DNA from: Polytrichum commune
Lineage: Eukaryota > Streptophyta > Polytrichopsida > Polytrichales > Polytrichaceae
DNA: 64,000 nucleotides
Assembly (NCBI GenBank): GCA_950295325.1
Contig: OX485804.1
Location: 63,086,533 to 63,150,532, forward strand
Direction: 5' to 3'
Position numbers and translations under genes: made by a program. The notes beneath the pieces are model-generated. The model ran no database searches, had not been told where the DNA came from, and saw nothing but the letters and a program-made list of their open reading frames with translations. Within the stretch, counting starts at the first letter, position 1. Each line of letters opens with the position of its first letter. Positions 11,224-23,705 of this stretch are shown piece after piece.

Positions 11224-12719
11224 TAGTTCTCCCCCCCGGCCCCTGGTTTACATTTTAGTCCACTTGGGGATAGTAAGAGGTTTGGTGTTTCTTCATATCT
11301 CACAAGTGAATTTGCTGCCGCTCAAATGTGACTCAGTGGTTAGAGCTTTGTGGTGCCTATGAAGGATAAACCAACCACACCGACACACATACAAATTCAA
11401 TTTTCATTTATAACCTAATATTTACTCTAGTTGGGAATATTATATGTATGATAATATATCATAATAAATTTTATGGCATTTAACAAAATTTTATAAATTT
11501 AGAGAATTATCTTGAATGAATGTTCTAGTTTGAGCCCATGGATTTCATCCTAAATTGACGTTAGATCAAGCCATATGCCCTTTGATGAGCTTCCAAAAGC
11601 AATTGTCGTTTACGTGCTAGGTATTCATGTCCTAAATTTGTCCCTTAAGTTTGTCGAAGAGAACACATTTGGCCTCCTTTGTAGGTAAAGACTCAAAGCT
11701 ACTTCCCATAGAGTTCCAAGTCCTAAAGTCCCAAGTCACTTGAGGTCAATCAGTGCAATCTCAGTCGTTGAGAGCATGGAAGTTGGGACTTATGACTGCA
11801 CACGGGTCCCAAGTCCTAAGTCCCAAGTCCCAAGTATGAAATGGATTCCTACATATAACCCTTTTTGGAGGTGAGGCTTGGGACTTGTGTTGAGGCTAGG
11901 TCAGGCAAAAAGCTAAGACCCAACACTCAACAAAATTCTTGCAAATAATTTTACATAACATAATCAAGACCCAACTTTGATGATAATTTACCATATTTTA
12001 ATGGTGTCTTTAGGCTAAAAAGATGGGACTTTACCTCCATGTTGGGACTTGCTAACATGAGTGGGACTTGGAACTTTGGACCCCATGTGAACCGGGCCTC
12101 AAGAGTAGGTACACAAAAGCACCTAATTTAAAGGCTCCTCAAGACTCCTTTTCTACATGGCAACCACTAACATCACCATCCCAACCCTTTAGATGTCAAT
12201 CTCTACGGACGTTTCTCAAAGCTTCACGCAACCTTAAAAAGAACCACAACATTCGTGCATGCCAATTATCTTTTAGTGGGTAGCTTACAAGGATGGTAAA
12301 TTGAGGCCACCAACCCAACACGTTAACATACCAAGAAAACCTAGTTATCATAAAGGGATGTGTGGTTCAACATTTTGAGTTATGAGAGATAAGTCCCATG
12401 AGGGCATGTCACCGCATATCTTAAGGTCCCAAGCAATGTCACAAGAACACATGTGAAAATGTGTTATTCCAAAAAAATAAAAAAATAAAAAATGTGTTCA
12501 CTCATGTAGACATGCGGTGTTGTAGAGTATTGTTTGGTTCAACACATTGAATGAAGGTTACACTTTCAATTTTCATAGGGCCACGCCCAACCAAATGTAG
12601 ATGAGACAACTACCAAAATATCTTCAAGTATGCAATAATTTGTTCAAAAAGATAACATACTATTCATTTTTCAAATTTGTACTTGTGTGGTATAAGGTCT
12701 AGCTTATTACACATCACTA
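11224..12719. other. Intergenic; clusters of CCCAAGTCCTAAGT motifs
   Basis: No gene recognised. Between 11700 and 11850 short motifs of the type CAAGTCCTAAGTCCCAAGT recur irregularly. Confidence 0.4.
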
Positions 12720-13080
12720 CACTGAATATTGTATTTAGTAACATATGATATTTTATGTCTTTGTGGCAACTTTTCTAATGACACTCAAGAACTATCATCC
12801 CAACCTACATTTATGTAATGAAATATTTACAAAGTTTGGTAAATTCTGTATCCTAACATTTCTTGGAATGAAATATTGTCACGAATGATTGAAATTTGGA
12901 TGAAAAAACACTTAGTAAGCGACCGTTTTTACAAAATTGTAGGTCTATAATGCCCAGAAACATTATAAGGAATGAGGCGTACAGTTAGTGTTGTGGTGGC
13001 AATACAGGGGAAGTTTACAATTAGTATTGACTCTTGAGCAAGACAAATAGAATTGGTGACCCTATATACAATATATAGTG
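12720..13080 (-). mobile_element. MITE family M2, copy 2, inverted, flanked by TA
   Basis: About 361 bp between CACTGAATATTGTATTTAGT and the inverted end CAATATATAGTG, with TA on both sides. The internal block GAATGATTGAAATTTGGATG is the reverse complement of the one in copies 1 and 3, so this copy is in the opposite direction. Confidence 0.75.
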
Positions 13081-13439
13081 TAGTATCCCCACTTCTAGAT
13101 TACTATCCTACGCAAAGTTTACTTGAAAGCAATTCAGACATCTATGGACCTTGTGTACTTGGGCAAACTTCTCAAGGTGCTCACTTGATGGGAAGTTTGA
13201 TTTGTTTTAAGGTACTTGACCTAATCATATGGGCACTTCCAACTCCACATACAATTGAATTGGGCATCATCTTCTTCAGACTTCAGTTGGCAATCGCAAA
13301 ATATGCAAAATCGTAACCATTTTAACTTTTGTGTTCAAGCTTTGGGGTTCAGATGTAAAAAAATATTAGAAGTAAATCACACTTTAAAAAACCAATTTTT
13401 TTCCATTTATATTAGCAATTCGATGCGAAAAGTTTAACA

Positions 13440-13605
13440 TATTTTGAACACAAAGTCCAATCTTGTCATAACACCTAACAACTTTTTTGATGTCTATGCT
13501 CGACTATAAGCCTGGCCATACTATACCACTCTACCATTCAAATATGAGTGCCCGATTAACAAGAGTGATTATAAGGCCTACATACGTTAACCCTTAGCAT
13601 CTTAG
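13440..13605 (+). repeat. Truncated MITE family M1 copy
   Basis: It matches only the right half of the family: AAAGTCCAATCTT, ACCATTCAAATATGAG, TGCCCGATTAACAAGAGTGA, and an end like CCTACATAC. No left end was found. Confidence 0.5.
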
Positions 13606-13734
13606 AGCACACAATGGTTTCGTTAGATCATCTAAAAAATAAATTATTTGGAGCTCAATTTTATTGTATCTAAATGTAAAGTTGTTGCTAAAGATTTTTA
13701 AATCACATTTAGGATCACATCAATGCCGTAGCAA

Positions 13735-13775
13735 TATTTATTCATTTTTATTCATTTTTATTCATTTTTAATTTT
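13735..13775. repeat. Microsatellite-like decamer repeat
   Basis: The unit TTCATTTTTA is repeated three times and then degrades into T-rich sequence. A separate low-complexity TTTA/TAAA stretch lies near 14222-14262. Confidence 0.85.
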
Positions 13776-14600
13776 TTGTTTATAGTAATCAAAGTTCAAG
13801 AAATTGTGATAAATATATGCTTTAAAATATAGTCCAAACATTCAAGATTATATGAAGAGTAGATATACACTTTGAGGCACAGAAAAAATTGACAATTTTC
13901 AACCAAAATATTATGGAGGTACTATATATAGCAATGTATCAACAAAGGGAAAGTCAGTTCATTCTTGACTTCAATAAATTCTTTTGAACAACCATCTTTT
14001 CATATTGGAATTAAATTATCGCCATTGACAAAGAAATTCTCATGAAGAACACAATGATACTTACTGTGACTTTCCTACCACCTTCCTTTTGGGTCAATTA
14101 GCCATCAAGAGTCATTCATGAGCCCGAAATGGGCCTCTAAGGAAGTTAATTGAAAGACAAGACTCTGTCAATTGTCAAGTCCGCTTTTAGAAGGCTTCCT
14201 GGTAGAGAGTAAAAAAAAAATTGTTTATTTATTTATTTTATTAAATAAAATAAAATAAAAATCTCAAATTCTTGTACACCACCATGGTCGCCATCCAAAA
14301 GTAGTGATTAAACTGTGAACATTCAAATGTCAACACTATTTATCATTGTATATAAGGTAGAAAGTAGGTATTAAACTATCAGCATTCATTAGTACATATA
14401 TACACAACATTATTAAGCAGTGTGTGCTCATTTATCTAGGCCCCGAGAATATAACCATGGGATGCCGCATCTAGTGCAGATTTAGTTTGCAGAAGTCTAG
14501 GATTGAAGATAACATGGAGTTTCAGGTTAGCATTGTTTGTGATATGCCAGTAGAAAATTCGCTCCAATTCTAAGTAATGAACGGGGAGAGTCGACCACTA

Positions 14601-14814
14601 CACTATTTTGTCTTATTAGTGTGGGTTACCATTCGGAGTTACACATTGCTATAACATTTTACTAAGAGTGTCAATTTTTACCCAAATAACATAAGTAAAA
14701 ATTGAACTATGAAGAATATGATATAACTTAGTCGGTAAAAATGATAATATCGGTAAAACTTTATAGCAACATGTAACTTTGAATGATAACCCACACTAAT
14801 TAGACAAAATAGTG
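14601..14814. mobile_element. MITE family M3, copy 1, flanked by TA
   Basis: 214 bp with long terminal inverted repeats of about 70 bp. The left arm starts CACTATTTTGTCTTATTAGT and the right arm ends with its near-exact reverse complement (ATTAGACAAAATAGTG). The arms continue through GTGTGGGTTACCATT, GAGTTACA and TGCTATAA. TA flanks both ends. It is too short to encode anything and has the form of a small foldback transposon. Confidence 0.85.
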
Positions 14815-14819
14815 TAGCT

Positions 14820-15010
14820 AGTTAAAGATGAACCGTTGAGTTTGAGAAACAACTGATTCAAGTTCAAGACTTCAAAAAAATTACCCATCATTTTAGATTT
14901 ATGTCAAATATTCCCCAAATTGATAAAGAAAAAACCAAAAGATCACAACATGTAACTAGTGGACTTGTGAACACTAGGATTTTAACCAATTATGCTCAAA
15001 AATCTAACTT
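14820..15010 (-). repeat. Dispersed repeat R3, copy 3 (inverted)
   Basis: In reverse complement it reads AACACTAGGATTTTAACC... as the counterpart of GATCCTAGTGTT, and contains the CACAACATGTAACTAGTGGA block matching the GGTTACATGTTG part of the other copies. It starts next to M3 copy 1. Confidence 0.6.
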
Positions 15011-15841
15011 AGTTATGGTAGACTCCATGGATGTGGAATTTCAAAGCCTGTGCACAAGTCCCAGATCTTGAATTTATGAGAAATGATGAGAAAGTCAGCC
15101 AAGTTTTCATAATGCTTAAATTACCATATACAAATTGTGGCGTTAGGTTATTGAAAATTGGCTTTCTAGCTTATCCTACTAGGATGGGTGGGCGGAGCTA
15201 AGCTTTATTGATGGTCAAGAAGTTGGTGATGGTCCAAGTTCACTTTACACTAGACTTTGAGGGCCTAAGGGACCACATAAACTAAAATGGATGACGACTA
15301 TACATGACATCCTACATGGCATGAAGTGGATAATTTTTTTGTTTTTTTTTTTGTTTTCAAAGGACCCTTGAATTTTCATGGTCATGGCTCTTCATCCATC
15401 TGTAAAGTGGCCCTAAGCACACAATCAAACTTAAATCACAAATCAATCAACTCCAATATAAAGTAGACATCTTTGTTGGGATCTATAAATTTCTTGATCT
15501 ATATTCCGTACCAATTGTGCAACCAATATTTTGTGTTGAGCAACAATGGTTCCCTTATGAGACACAATTATGATATATGATGGCAGTAACCATACTAAGC
15601 TATTATGTTTGATCATGTTTTTTGATGTGCTAGAATTGGGCATAGACTCAACAATTGGGTGTAAGAGGATTTTAAATATAGGAAAAAAGTACAAACATAG
15701 TATTGAGCAAGAGTTAACCGCTAATTTGTCTTTGATATTTTTGTAGACAATCAAAATCTTTATTTCATCATTGAAATATGGCTACCGAAGTTGGACCACC
15801 AAGGCCTCTTGTTTCAAGGCTAATGACAATATCCCTCTCCA
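15011..15841. other. Intergenic, no gene seen
   Basis: Short open frames only. It runs into the duplicated promoter segment of paralog B. Confidence 0.4.
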
Positions 15842-17092
15842 CTATCCACCACTAAGGCTTAAATAATGCTCACATTCAAGAAATGCTAAGGAACACAAAT
15901 TTGATGTCAACAAGACCATCCCAAGATAAGGTAGTACGGTTAAAATGTGCTTGCACGTAAAGGAAGGAAAGTTGAAACACTTCTTCTTTGCAACGTAGAG
16001 TAAAGACACATGGACAAAGACTACCAAGTTTTCTTGTCAACATAAAGTAAGGACGCATAGACAATGACCACCAAAATCTAAACTTCACAAACATTCATGA
16101 ACCTATATCAAACTTCTCCACTTCTCATTCCTTCTTCTTCAGTACTCAACAACACCGCTTGCACTCCATTCTCTAGTATCGAGAGAAGAAATATATTTCT
16201 AGAGCAATCTTATAGGTTCTCTCCTTCCTTCATGAGAGAGGTTTGCTAGTATCTACAAGGTCCCTAGATTTGAGAGCCCTTCATAGCATCAACACTATCA
16301 TGGCAGTCTTTCACAACAGCCTCACCACCGTAGTAGCTTCAACTCAGGTACCACACTTCAAAATCCCTTGATTTCCCACCTCGATCCTCACTCGTTGTTT
16401 AATTTCTCTTCAACATTGTTTATAAAAAAAATCTTTTTGGTACATTGAGATTTTGTTTTGGTGGAATTCTTAAGCTAGGTAGCCAATATGGAGCCTTATG
16501 TGTGCAAGAATTTGAATATCATTCTAGTTTTTTATTAGCATTGTGTAGTTTCATGTTGTTTATTCTTGTGGGGGAATAAGGTAGAGTGGTTTGTACGTGG
16601 GTAGTGTATCCACTGGCACCCAAGGACTTTGCCTTCTTTGCAAGTGCAACTTCAATCGGTTAGCATGTCAATCAATGGTCTTGCATGAGGAGATGTAAGA
16701 CATTTTAGTTGCGAAGATGTGTTACATGTGCTTTTGATTCTGAAGTTGCATTTTTGGCGTCCCTCTTGTGGCGATGAATTGCGTAACATGATGCTTAGCT
16801 ATGCCCTGTTTCTTTTTTGGTTTGTTTCAGCATGGTCCATTGGATGCCATCCAGAGCGTCCACGACGCTGAGGTGGAGGATGTGGCGCAACCATGGTTGT
16901 ACTACATTTCCACTAACGACATCGAAGAGATTTTCAGATCACATAGGGAGGCTCGCGCCCACGATCACAAGGAGACGGTCGTATGTGTGCCTGTGCAGGC
17001 AACACCCGAGCTTCATCGTGTTCTCCAGGAGCGGGAGCATGACAGAACAGGTCCTCGCCAGTATCTTTGCCCAAAGTTGACGAAAGACTGGT
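15842..17092 (+). repeat. Segmental duplication, copy B (paired with 0.74-2.17 kb)
   Basis: This is the counterpart of 742-2172. Upstream, exon 1, intron 1 and exon 2 landmarks are in the same order. The copies have diverged by many substitutions and small indels, more in non-coding parts, so the duplication is not recent. Confidence 0.8.
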
Positions 17093-17613
17093 TGCAACAG
17101 AATAATCTCGACTTGGAGGTTGAACTTCGTAACCACTTCGCTCAGAAGCTGACCATGCAGAGACAACAAGAGTTGGATGATGCCGAGGAGGACAACAATA
17201 TTGGTGGAGTAGTAATACCTGCCGCTGAAACCTTGCAGCAAGCTCACATGGAACCATTACGAGCCCAAAACGAAGTCCCTTGCAATCCAATCGCCTATCG
17301 TGGAAGAAATTGTAACGTCCGCAGAGTTCGCAAGAGATCCCAAACCTATGCAGGCAACACTGATTCTTCATCCATTGATCCGAGGGTACCAACACCTCTT
17401 GCTACTAATTCCACGCCACACATAATTGCAAGGACATGGACAACCTCTGCCATGTCTGCAGGTCGGAGCGTTTGGGACGCCATGCAATCCCTCCCCAGCA
17501 TGTTGCTCGCTCTCAGCAAATGTGTCCTTGGTGGGCTTAAAGGGGCTAACCCGCTGTGGTTGGCGGCACTTCTCTTCTACCTTGTAAGTTGGACATTGTT
17601 GTGCAATTTTTGA
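16300..17613 (+). CDS. Paralog B: unknown protein with C-terminal membrane anchor
   Basis: Two exons: 16300-16347 (16 codons, MAVFHNSLTTVVASTQ, then GTACCA) and 16831-17613 (260 codons plus stop, after TTTGTTTCAG). The phase is 0 at the junction, giving 276 aa. The start was chosen because paralog A has an equivalent short first exon with ATGGC. The protein is rich in charged residues and His, with an acidic DDAEED stretch near residue 133, a basic segment RRVRKRS in the middle, a Ser/Thr-rich region, and a single hydrophobic stretch at the extreme C-terminus (NPLWLAALLFYLVSWTLLCN). That arrangement suggests a tail-anchored membrane protein (inference). I recognise no family. Unlike paralog A, the coding sequence has no interruption after intron 1. 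Confidence 0.7.
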
Positions 17614-20038
17614 ACATCGTGCACACAAGCAAGACAATGTTTACCAAGGTATGAAGTTGGGAATTGGCATGCGCATCTTCATGGTCATCCCGGCTAGATC
17701 ACAGTGGTCAACATAACTCAACTTCTTCCGGCACTCGGCACATGGGGTGCCATTACTAACAACAATCGTTGACAAGCTCGCAAGAACATGTGGGAGTGAA
17801 TTGCGACAGTGTCATTTTCGATTGACAATCTAGGTTTTCAAGCCAATATGTACAGTATACTATACCATAGTTTACATGCTTTATCGTTCAAGTGTAGAAT
17901 ATGATATGGGTGTATCGGTACAATGTGAACCTCAGAAAGTTGGAGTTGCCTCCATGTTTGCTCAGACTTATCCATCTTCTTTGAGGAATAAATTCAGTAG
18001 TATTGAGTATTTGATCACAATTTGACTAAAATATGGTGGTTCATGCATTCAAAGCTGAATGATGTCGAAGGGCCTTGTGAAATTCATTTATGAGATTGTT
18101 GATGGGAGGTTTCAAAGAGGCATTAATTTGGATGAATCTGTTGAGGATACTTGTTGACACTAAGATGTAAACAAACCTGTACACTTGAAAACTTTTGATT
18201 CAAACCATGAGTTTCAAGTCTCTATTAATTTCTCTAAGATCAAAACTTTGAAAGTACTTCAAACAAACATGGAGAATAGATGAACTTGCGTTTTCTTATC
18301 TCCGCACTTCAATGGCACACCTCAAGTGTTCTTCACAACTATGTGAAATGAGGTTGGCCCAACCTAATTTATCGTCATTCCAGATCTTTTTTGATATATA
18401 CTACCATAGTAACAAAATAAGGATGAAAAAAAAAAAGTTGTTGCACAGATGAACCAAAAAAATTTAAGTCTTTGTGATATGGTTCTTGCCATGGGTAAAG
18501 AGGCAACCTATTCACAAAGGCAACCTAATTCCACATACCAGTGTAGAGCTATGATAACTGAATCATTCAAAACAGATGAAAATTTGGCTCTATGTGCATC
18601 ACATTGTGGACAATACAAGGCTTGTAACTATTTGGACATCAATATTCCATTCATTTCATAAGAATACACTTCATCCTCATAAAAAATAAAACAAGTAGTT
18701 ATAATCACATTTGCACTACACATAGTAATTATGATACCTAAGATATTGGACATGTAGTTCTTATAATGGGAACCCTGGCAAGTACATTGGATTTTCATAC
18801 TTGTAGCACGTGGGTGCACAAAAGGGGTATTAATTTTTGGCTACAGGTTACTTAACATGCATAAGGTTATGGAATTATTTTTCAAGTAATGTAGATATAT
18901 TGTGGCCCATGGAACTTGGGAACCTATACATGAATTTGCGACAAGGACATACACATATAGAAGACTGTAGAAAGTTTGGATGAATTATTGAAGCATTTTT
19001 GCTTACAAATATTGGAGCTTATTTTTTTCCCCCTTGTATACATACGTTATGGTATTAACTTCATTACTTTTCTTGTGTGGTATACATACTTCTTGTTGTT
19101 TCTTGACTAAAATGTTGAATGAATATTTTTATTTTGGTCCATCTGAAAACCACATATAGAGGTACTCACTTGAAGGTAATGCATACATGCCCCCCACACA
19201 TGACGTATGTTTATAATCCTCTACTACTAAAGAGGCCCCCACATGGCCTCTCTCAAAAAGGGAAGCCACATCATGTAGCAATACAAGCTCAAATTGCCCT
19301 ATTATTTATCTAACATATATATGTCAATTTTTTGACTGAAATAATGCAACCGATATAATTGTATTGATTTTATGCATAGAAATTTCACTTTTTAACTCAA
19401 AGTTACCATGAAATCATTAAAAAATCTTCCATACAACACTTTGAAGCCCTTAATAGGTATCTTGGAACTTAAGAATTACATTAACCATAGCACAAAGCCT
19501 TGTGGACAACAATACATTGGCATGTGAATCAATTTAACAGGAGCGAGTTATGAGAATCAACGCATGGTGCGTGCAATTTAGAACAAGTAATAGAAAAATT
19601 AAAAATAAATAAAAAACACCCCATTCACTTTTTAAAAAAAACACACACACATTGATTGGTGAGAAAAATCCGCCCAAGCAACCACTAAAAATTTATGACG
19701 GGTGGTACGACCAAAAAGCATTGTTTGCAAATAAAGTTAGCTATGTGTCAAAACATGTCAACTCAAGTGCAATGACAAGAAGAATCTCTTAGCTAAGCAT
19801 GGACTCATACGTATGAGGTCCCTTCATACCCCCCCCCCCCTTCTCCCTCCCTCCCTCCCTCCCCCTCACTCTCCTCTCCTTTTGCATTCCTTTCCTCTCC
19901 CCTCCAAGTTGGCTCCCACACCGACCATCCTCCCTATATCTACAGGGGCACTAGATTTGCAAGGTACTTGGCTCCCTAGATCTACAAGGCTACTAGATTT
20001 GCGAGCTCCTTCCATCGCACACGCTCAAGCGAGCTCCT
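17614..20038. other. Intergenic, no gene seen; pyrimidine-rich lead-in to gene C
   Basis: Nothing coding recognised. At 19829-19905 a run of 12 C is followed by a CT/CCCT-rich tract just upstream of gene C, in the position of a plant pyrimidine patch in a core promoter. Confidence 0.4.
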
Positions 20039-21607
20039 ATGGCGTTGCAGGCCCTCGTCACCACCCTGGCGGTCGCCATATTGACTCTCGGCGTCCTCGC
20101 TGCCGCTCAGGCACCTCGACCCACCTTCATTCAAACTTTCTGCTTTTGTGTCTCTTCGAATTTTCTCCACTTTTTGTTGTGCAGAACAAGCTATCTAGAT
20201 CAGGAGCAATAGTTTCGGACTGGTGTGAGCTTTGCTAGACTTTCTGTGGTGGTCAAGCACTCATACACTCTACTTTCTCACCGGTTCATCTTAACTGCAA
20301 GTGAAGGTTCTCTTAATGATGTGTAGTTTCTCCCTTTTCCTGTTCTGATTGAGCAAGTTTTATAGCTATATAAGGGGAGCGATCCATTGCAAGGGAGTGG
20401 TACTGTGCACTGGCAGCTTCGTTAAGTCGCCGTTTGCTTAAGTTCACAATTTCCTGTATGCTCTCATGGAATTCTCTGCCATTTTTCCCTTCTCTGTATC
20501 CTCCGTCGACAGTCTTGCAGGTGTTGTGGTTGGTGTTGCCATAGTGTGGGGGAGCGATGGTTATGGGCAGTGGCAAGCATAGGGGCTACATTAGCCTTCT
20601 TAGACATAGCCCAAGCACCTTCAGTCTTGAGACCGTTGCACACAAGCTGCACTTGTGTCTCCTCAACTTTCCCCTCTTTCTGCTGCGGTGGAATGATTAA
20701 GCTTGTGGGTGACGCATGTGTGTGGTTTTCCCAGCTTTGTGGGTCTAGTGTGTTGGAAATATGTTTGTATTACAGTTTCTTCGCTCATGGTGTTGTATTT
20801 GGTGTTGCTGTTTTTCTCTGGTAGGAGAGTGTCGCAATGACAGTTTGGGTTAAGCTTCATGTCAATGTGTTTCCTGTTGGAAGGGTGTGTTAATCTCTGT
20901 ATTTTTCAGGTTTTTCTACCTACGCATCACGATGTGCAATTTTTGGTGTTGTTGGAGTGACAATGTGGGTTGATAAGCTAGTCAACAGTTCTCCTATAGT
21001 AAGGATTGTGTTAATCTTTGCAATTTTCAGGTTCTCCTTAACTAATAACTTTGCGCATTTTGGTTGTTGTAAATCGATTCTGTAGGTGTGCATTTGGGAA
21101 TCCGACCAAGACACCTTGGCTGAAGAGGGGGTGGAGGGGCGGACGCGCTTCGGTATCTGGAGATGCACAACCCTAGGTCGGGCAGCGAGCCTCCCACCCT
21201 CCCACATGATGGCAGACGAAGAGCATCGGTATCTGCTCACACCACATGCATACGCTGGTGATGCAGCAGATTCTGCAAAGGAGAATCGATATACCAACGG
21301 CACAAAGACGTTGTCACTCGCAGAGCACTACGAACTATGGTACGAGTTTGTTGTGGACTATGTTCACATGTGGAGGAAGGTGTTGGAGTCACCGCCGCAG
21401 ATGGTGATGGTCGTAACCATCGTCTATTCTTGTATTCTTATGTGGGGTGGCTTCTGGGATATCCGACGCGTGTATTTCGGTAGAGGTGATATGTATCTGG
21501 GAATGCTCCTCATCCTCGGTAACTACATCCTCATCCTCCTTGCCCCACAGCCTGACCTTGCAGAAGCCCCAGTTATTGGAGAGCAGATTTACTACGGAGC
21601 AGAGTAG
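20039..21607 (+). CDS. Gene C: probable small membrane protein, two exons
   Basis: The proposed exon 1 is 20039-20110 (24 codons, MALQALVTTLAVAILTLGVL then AAAQ), a hydrophobic signal peptide or membrane segment. Exon 2 is 21086-21607 after TTCTGTAG (173 codons plus stop, starting VCIWESDQ), in matching phase 0, giving 197 aa. Exon 2 has a soluble part with YLLTPHAYAGDAADSAKEN, then two hydrophobic stretches (MVMVVTIVYSCILMWGGFW and YLGMLLILGNYILILLA) and an acidic tail ending YYGAE. I recognise no family. The exon 1 donor would be GC, not GT (CAG|GCACCT), so this is a rare GC-AG intron, or the first exon is different. Exon 2 on its own is well supported as coding by its length and composition. 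Confidence 0.5.
20050..20800 (+). repeat. Diverged tandem duplication inside gene C intron/exon 1 region
   Basis: About 20060-20170 and 20570-20695 are similar: both have a GC.CAAGCACC / CTCAGGCACC block, TGTGTCTC, and TTTCC.C..TTTCTGCTG-like ends. Translated in the same frame they give related hydrophobic peptides (LAVAILTLGVLAAAQAP and WAVASIGATLAFLDIAQAP). So exon 1 and its flank appear to have been copied once. Confidence 0.55.
20836..21070 (+). repeat. Tandem duplication, about 120 bp, in gene C intron
   Basis: Two units start TGACAGTTTGGGTT (near 20838) and TGACAATGTGGGTT (near 20958). Each contains GT.AA.....TGTGTTAATCT and a TTTTCAGG(T) block and ends in GCAATTTTTGGTGTTGT or GCGCATTTTGGTTGTTG. 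Confidence 0.65.
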
Positions 21608-23395
21608 TTGACACAAGGAAGGTGCCAAGGTTTGCAATTGTGGTTCCAATGTTGACACCATCTGACACCACATGCAATACCTGTGTTGCTGGAGTTCGAG
21701 CTTGTACATGCATCTTAGTGGGAGTATTCGTGCGATCGCGTTGCACCAGAATGGAGAGGGGATGAGCTCGTAGCCTCAAGAACGACCTCAAGCGACCGTT
21801 TTGTCCACGTACTGGTCCTTGATTGAAATATCACTAGTTTGCTTGACATTCTGTTTACGGCTATTATTTCTGAATCTTGTGCTCAATGTTAGATTTCTGC
21901 AAAAACTCCGTCATACTGGAGGGTTAGCTACATGCTTGCTGCATCGATATCCCAAGCGTACTTCACTTTGTTGTGTGGAACTCTTGGTGTAAATAAAGAA
22001 ATTGCAGTGAATAAATTGAATAAATTGAGCACCGACTTTCATATGCTTCTCTCAGAGTCTCAGTCCAAGTTCAATCATGGTGGTTCGATTCCAACCTGCT
22101 TGCATTGTTGTCACACGGAGAACCTGAGAAAATTCAATGTTTATGATCATACATATTTGCACAAGTATAATTGCACGTGACGACAGCTGTGGCAAAGCTC
22201 CAAGTTGAGGTTTGAGAAGTCCAGCTGTGCAGATTAAAGTCTTGCTGATGGATCGAGGTATCTACGGAGCTAGACTCTACGTAGAGAGTGACCAAGCGAG
22301 CACCCATTCTTCACCTCAAGAGCTTGACACACTCGAAAGTTCGTGTACAGCTCACCAATGGTCCGAAGTCGTCCACTTTTGTGATCTGCACAGAAACGAA
22401 CCTACAATGGCACATGTAATTCTTGTGTCAACGAGGTCGAAGTTTGCGTACAATGTAAAACTAGTTATGGCAGAATGCTTTGGACATGCCCCTGCGTTGT
22501 TGGTTTTCCAGTTTTCATACCTGCATCAACCTCCAATTTAGCATACACTCACACTCCCACCACCTTCTGAACCAAGCTTTAAACTGTATGGGTGATTGTT
22601 GATCAGGTTCTTCTAGCTGCAACCAGCTTTAAATTAATGTGGTGAATTGCAGAACCAGCATAACTATGTCTAGTTGTAATGGACTTGGAACACCTAGAGC
22701 CAAGAAATTTTATGTTATTTATAAGAATTAATGTACCACTGCAAGCATCGTTGGCATGTTCGGGGCATATTGTATGTGAGTTACATGTTCATGCAGTAAT
22801 AGGTGTGTCATCAGTATGTTTTAATCACATACATGCTGAAATCACAGACCTGCTGAATCGAGTTCTGTAGAGAGGTGATGCTCGTAGTAAGTACCAACTC
22901 ATGATTCAGTTAGTAAACTTTTAGTTGATGCCAGGTGATCGAAGACAAGATGCTTATATTGAACCAACCAGTTTCAAGATTACATAATTATGCTTGTCGA
23001 TCGACATGTCAACGAGCTCAGTAGGAGCTACAACGATTAGCTGATTGATCAAGTTCTGAAGTAGAGAAATTCAGATGCTTGCAGAAACCTCTTGTGATCA
23101 TGATGAATTGCAGGCCCAATCTTGTAAGTTGATGCACCCATCCCTCTGAACATACTGAACTACCAGATTATAGATAGGTAGATAGAATGGAAATCTGAAT
23201 TCAGAGAATAGGAAAGTTAATACCAGTGTTGGGCTGGTATCACATTTTGACACCTCGGCTTTGTATAATAAAAAAATTACATATTTTGATATAGGTAGGG
23301 ATGGGTATCTAGGATGTTTTTGATACAATACCATTAGGATCTATATACTATGCAAGAACCTTCATACCTAGGTAAAGTTACTTTAGTATGGTATT
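21608..23395. other. Intergenic, no gene seen
   Basis: Only short open frames without family features. The 3' UTR of gene C probably lies in the first few hundred bases. Confidence 0.4.
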
Positions 23396-23692
23396 AGGAT
23401 GATATTGACCCAAAGAGAAACTCAAGCACAAATTTAGGATCGAATCTCTCATCTTGCACGGTACTTTTCAAGATTAAGCATCGATCCCATGTCAATATGT
23501 GATTGGTATGACAATTCTCATACCAACCAAGTAGGTTGTTTGATACCATTATTGTTAACATTGTGTATTGATACCAATGTGCATCCACCAATATATGAGC
23601 CCAACATTTGTTAACACTAAACTTAGCCACCCTGGTATCCATGTGGTAGTAGGATGGTATTGACCCAACTAGGAACTCAAGTAGAATAGGAG
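23396..23692 (+). repeat. Host repeat R4 interrupted by the LINE
   Basis: A block beginning GATATTGACCCAAAGAGAAA and running through CATGTCAATATGTGATTGG and GAGCCCAACATTTGTTA recurs from 23655 (GTATTGACCCAACTAGGAAC). The second unit is cut by the LINE and continues at 36171 (GACCCAACTAGGAACTCAAG ... ATACCAGCCCAACACTTGGTTA). This resolves what stood there before insertion. Confidence 0.65.
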
Positions 23693-23705
23693 TCTCTCAA
23701 TGACA
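23693..23705 (+). repeat. Left target-site duplication of the LINE
   Basis: TCTCTCAATGACA occurs here and again at 36150-36162, directly after the TTC tail. It is 13 bp with no mismatch and fits target-primed insertion of a LINE. Confidence 0.8.

Noticed and set aside
23662-23699. 38-bp near-repeat matching 36171-36208, first read as the LINE target duplication
   Set aside because: It has three mismatches and does not touch the TTC tail. It is explained by the host repeat R4. The exact 13-bp TCTCTCAATGACA pair fits both element ends.
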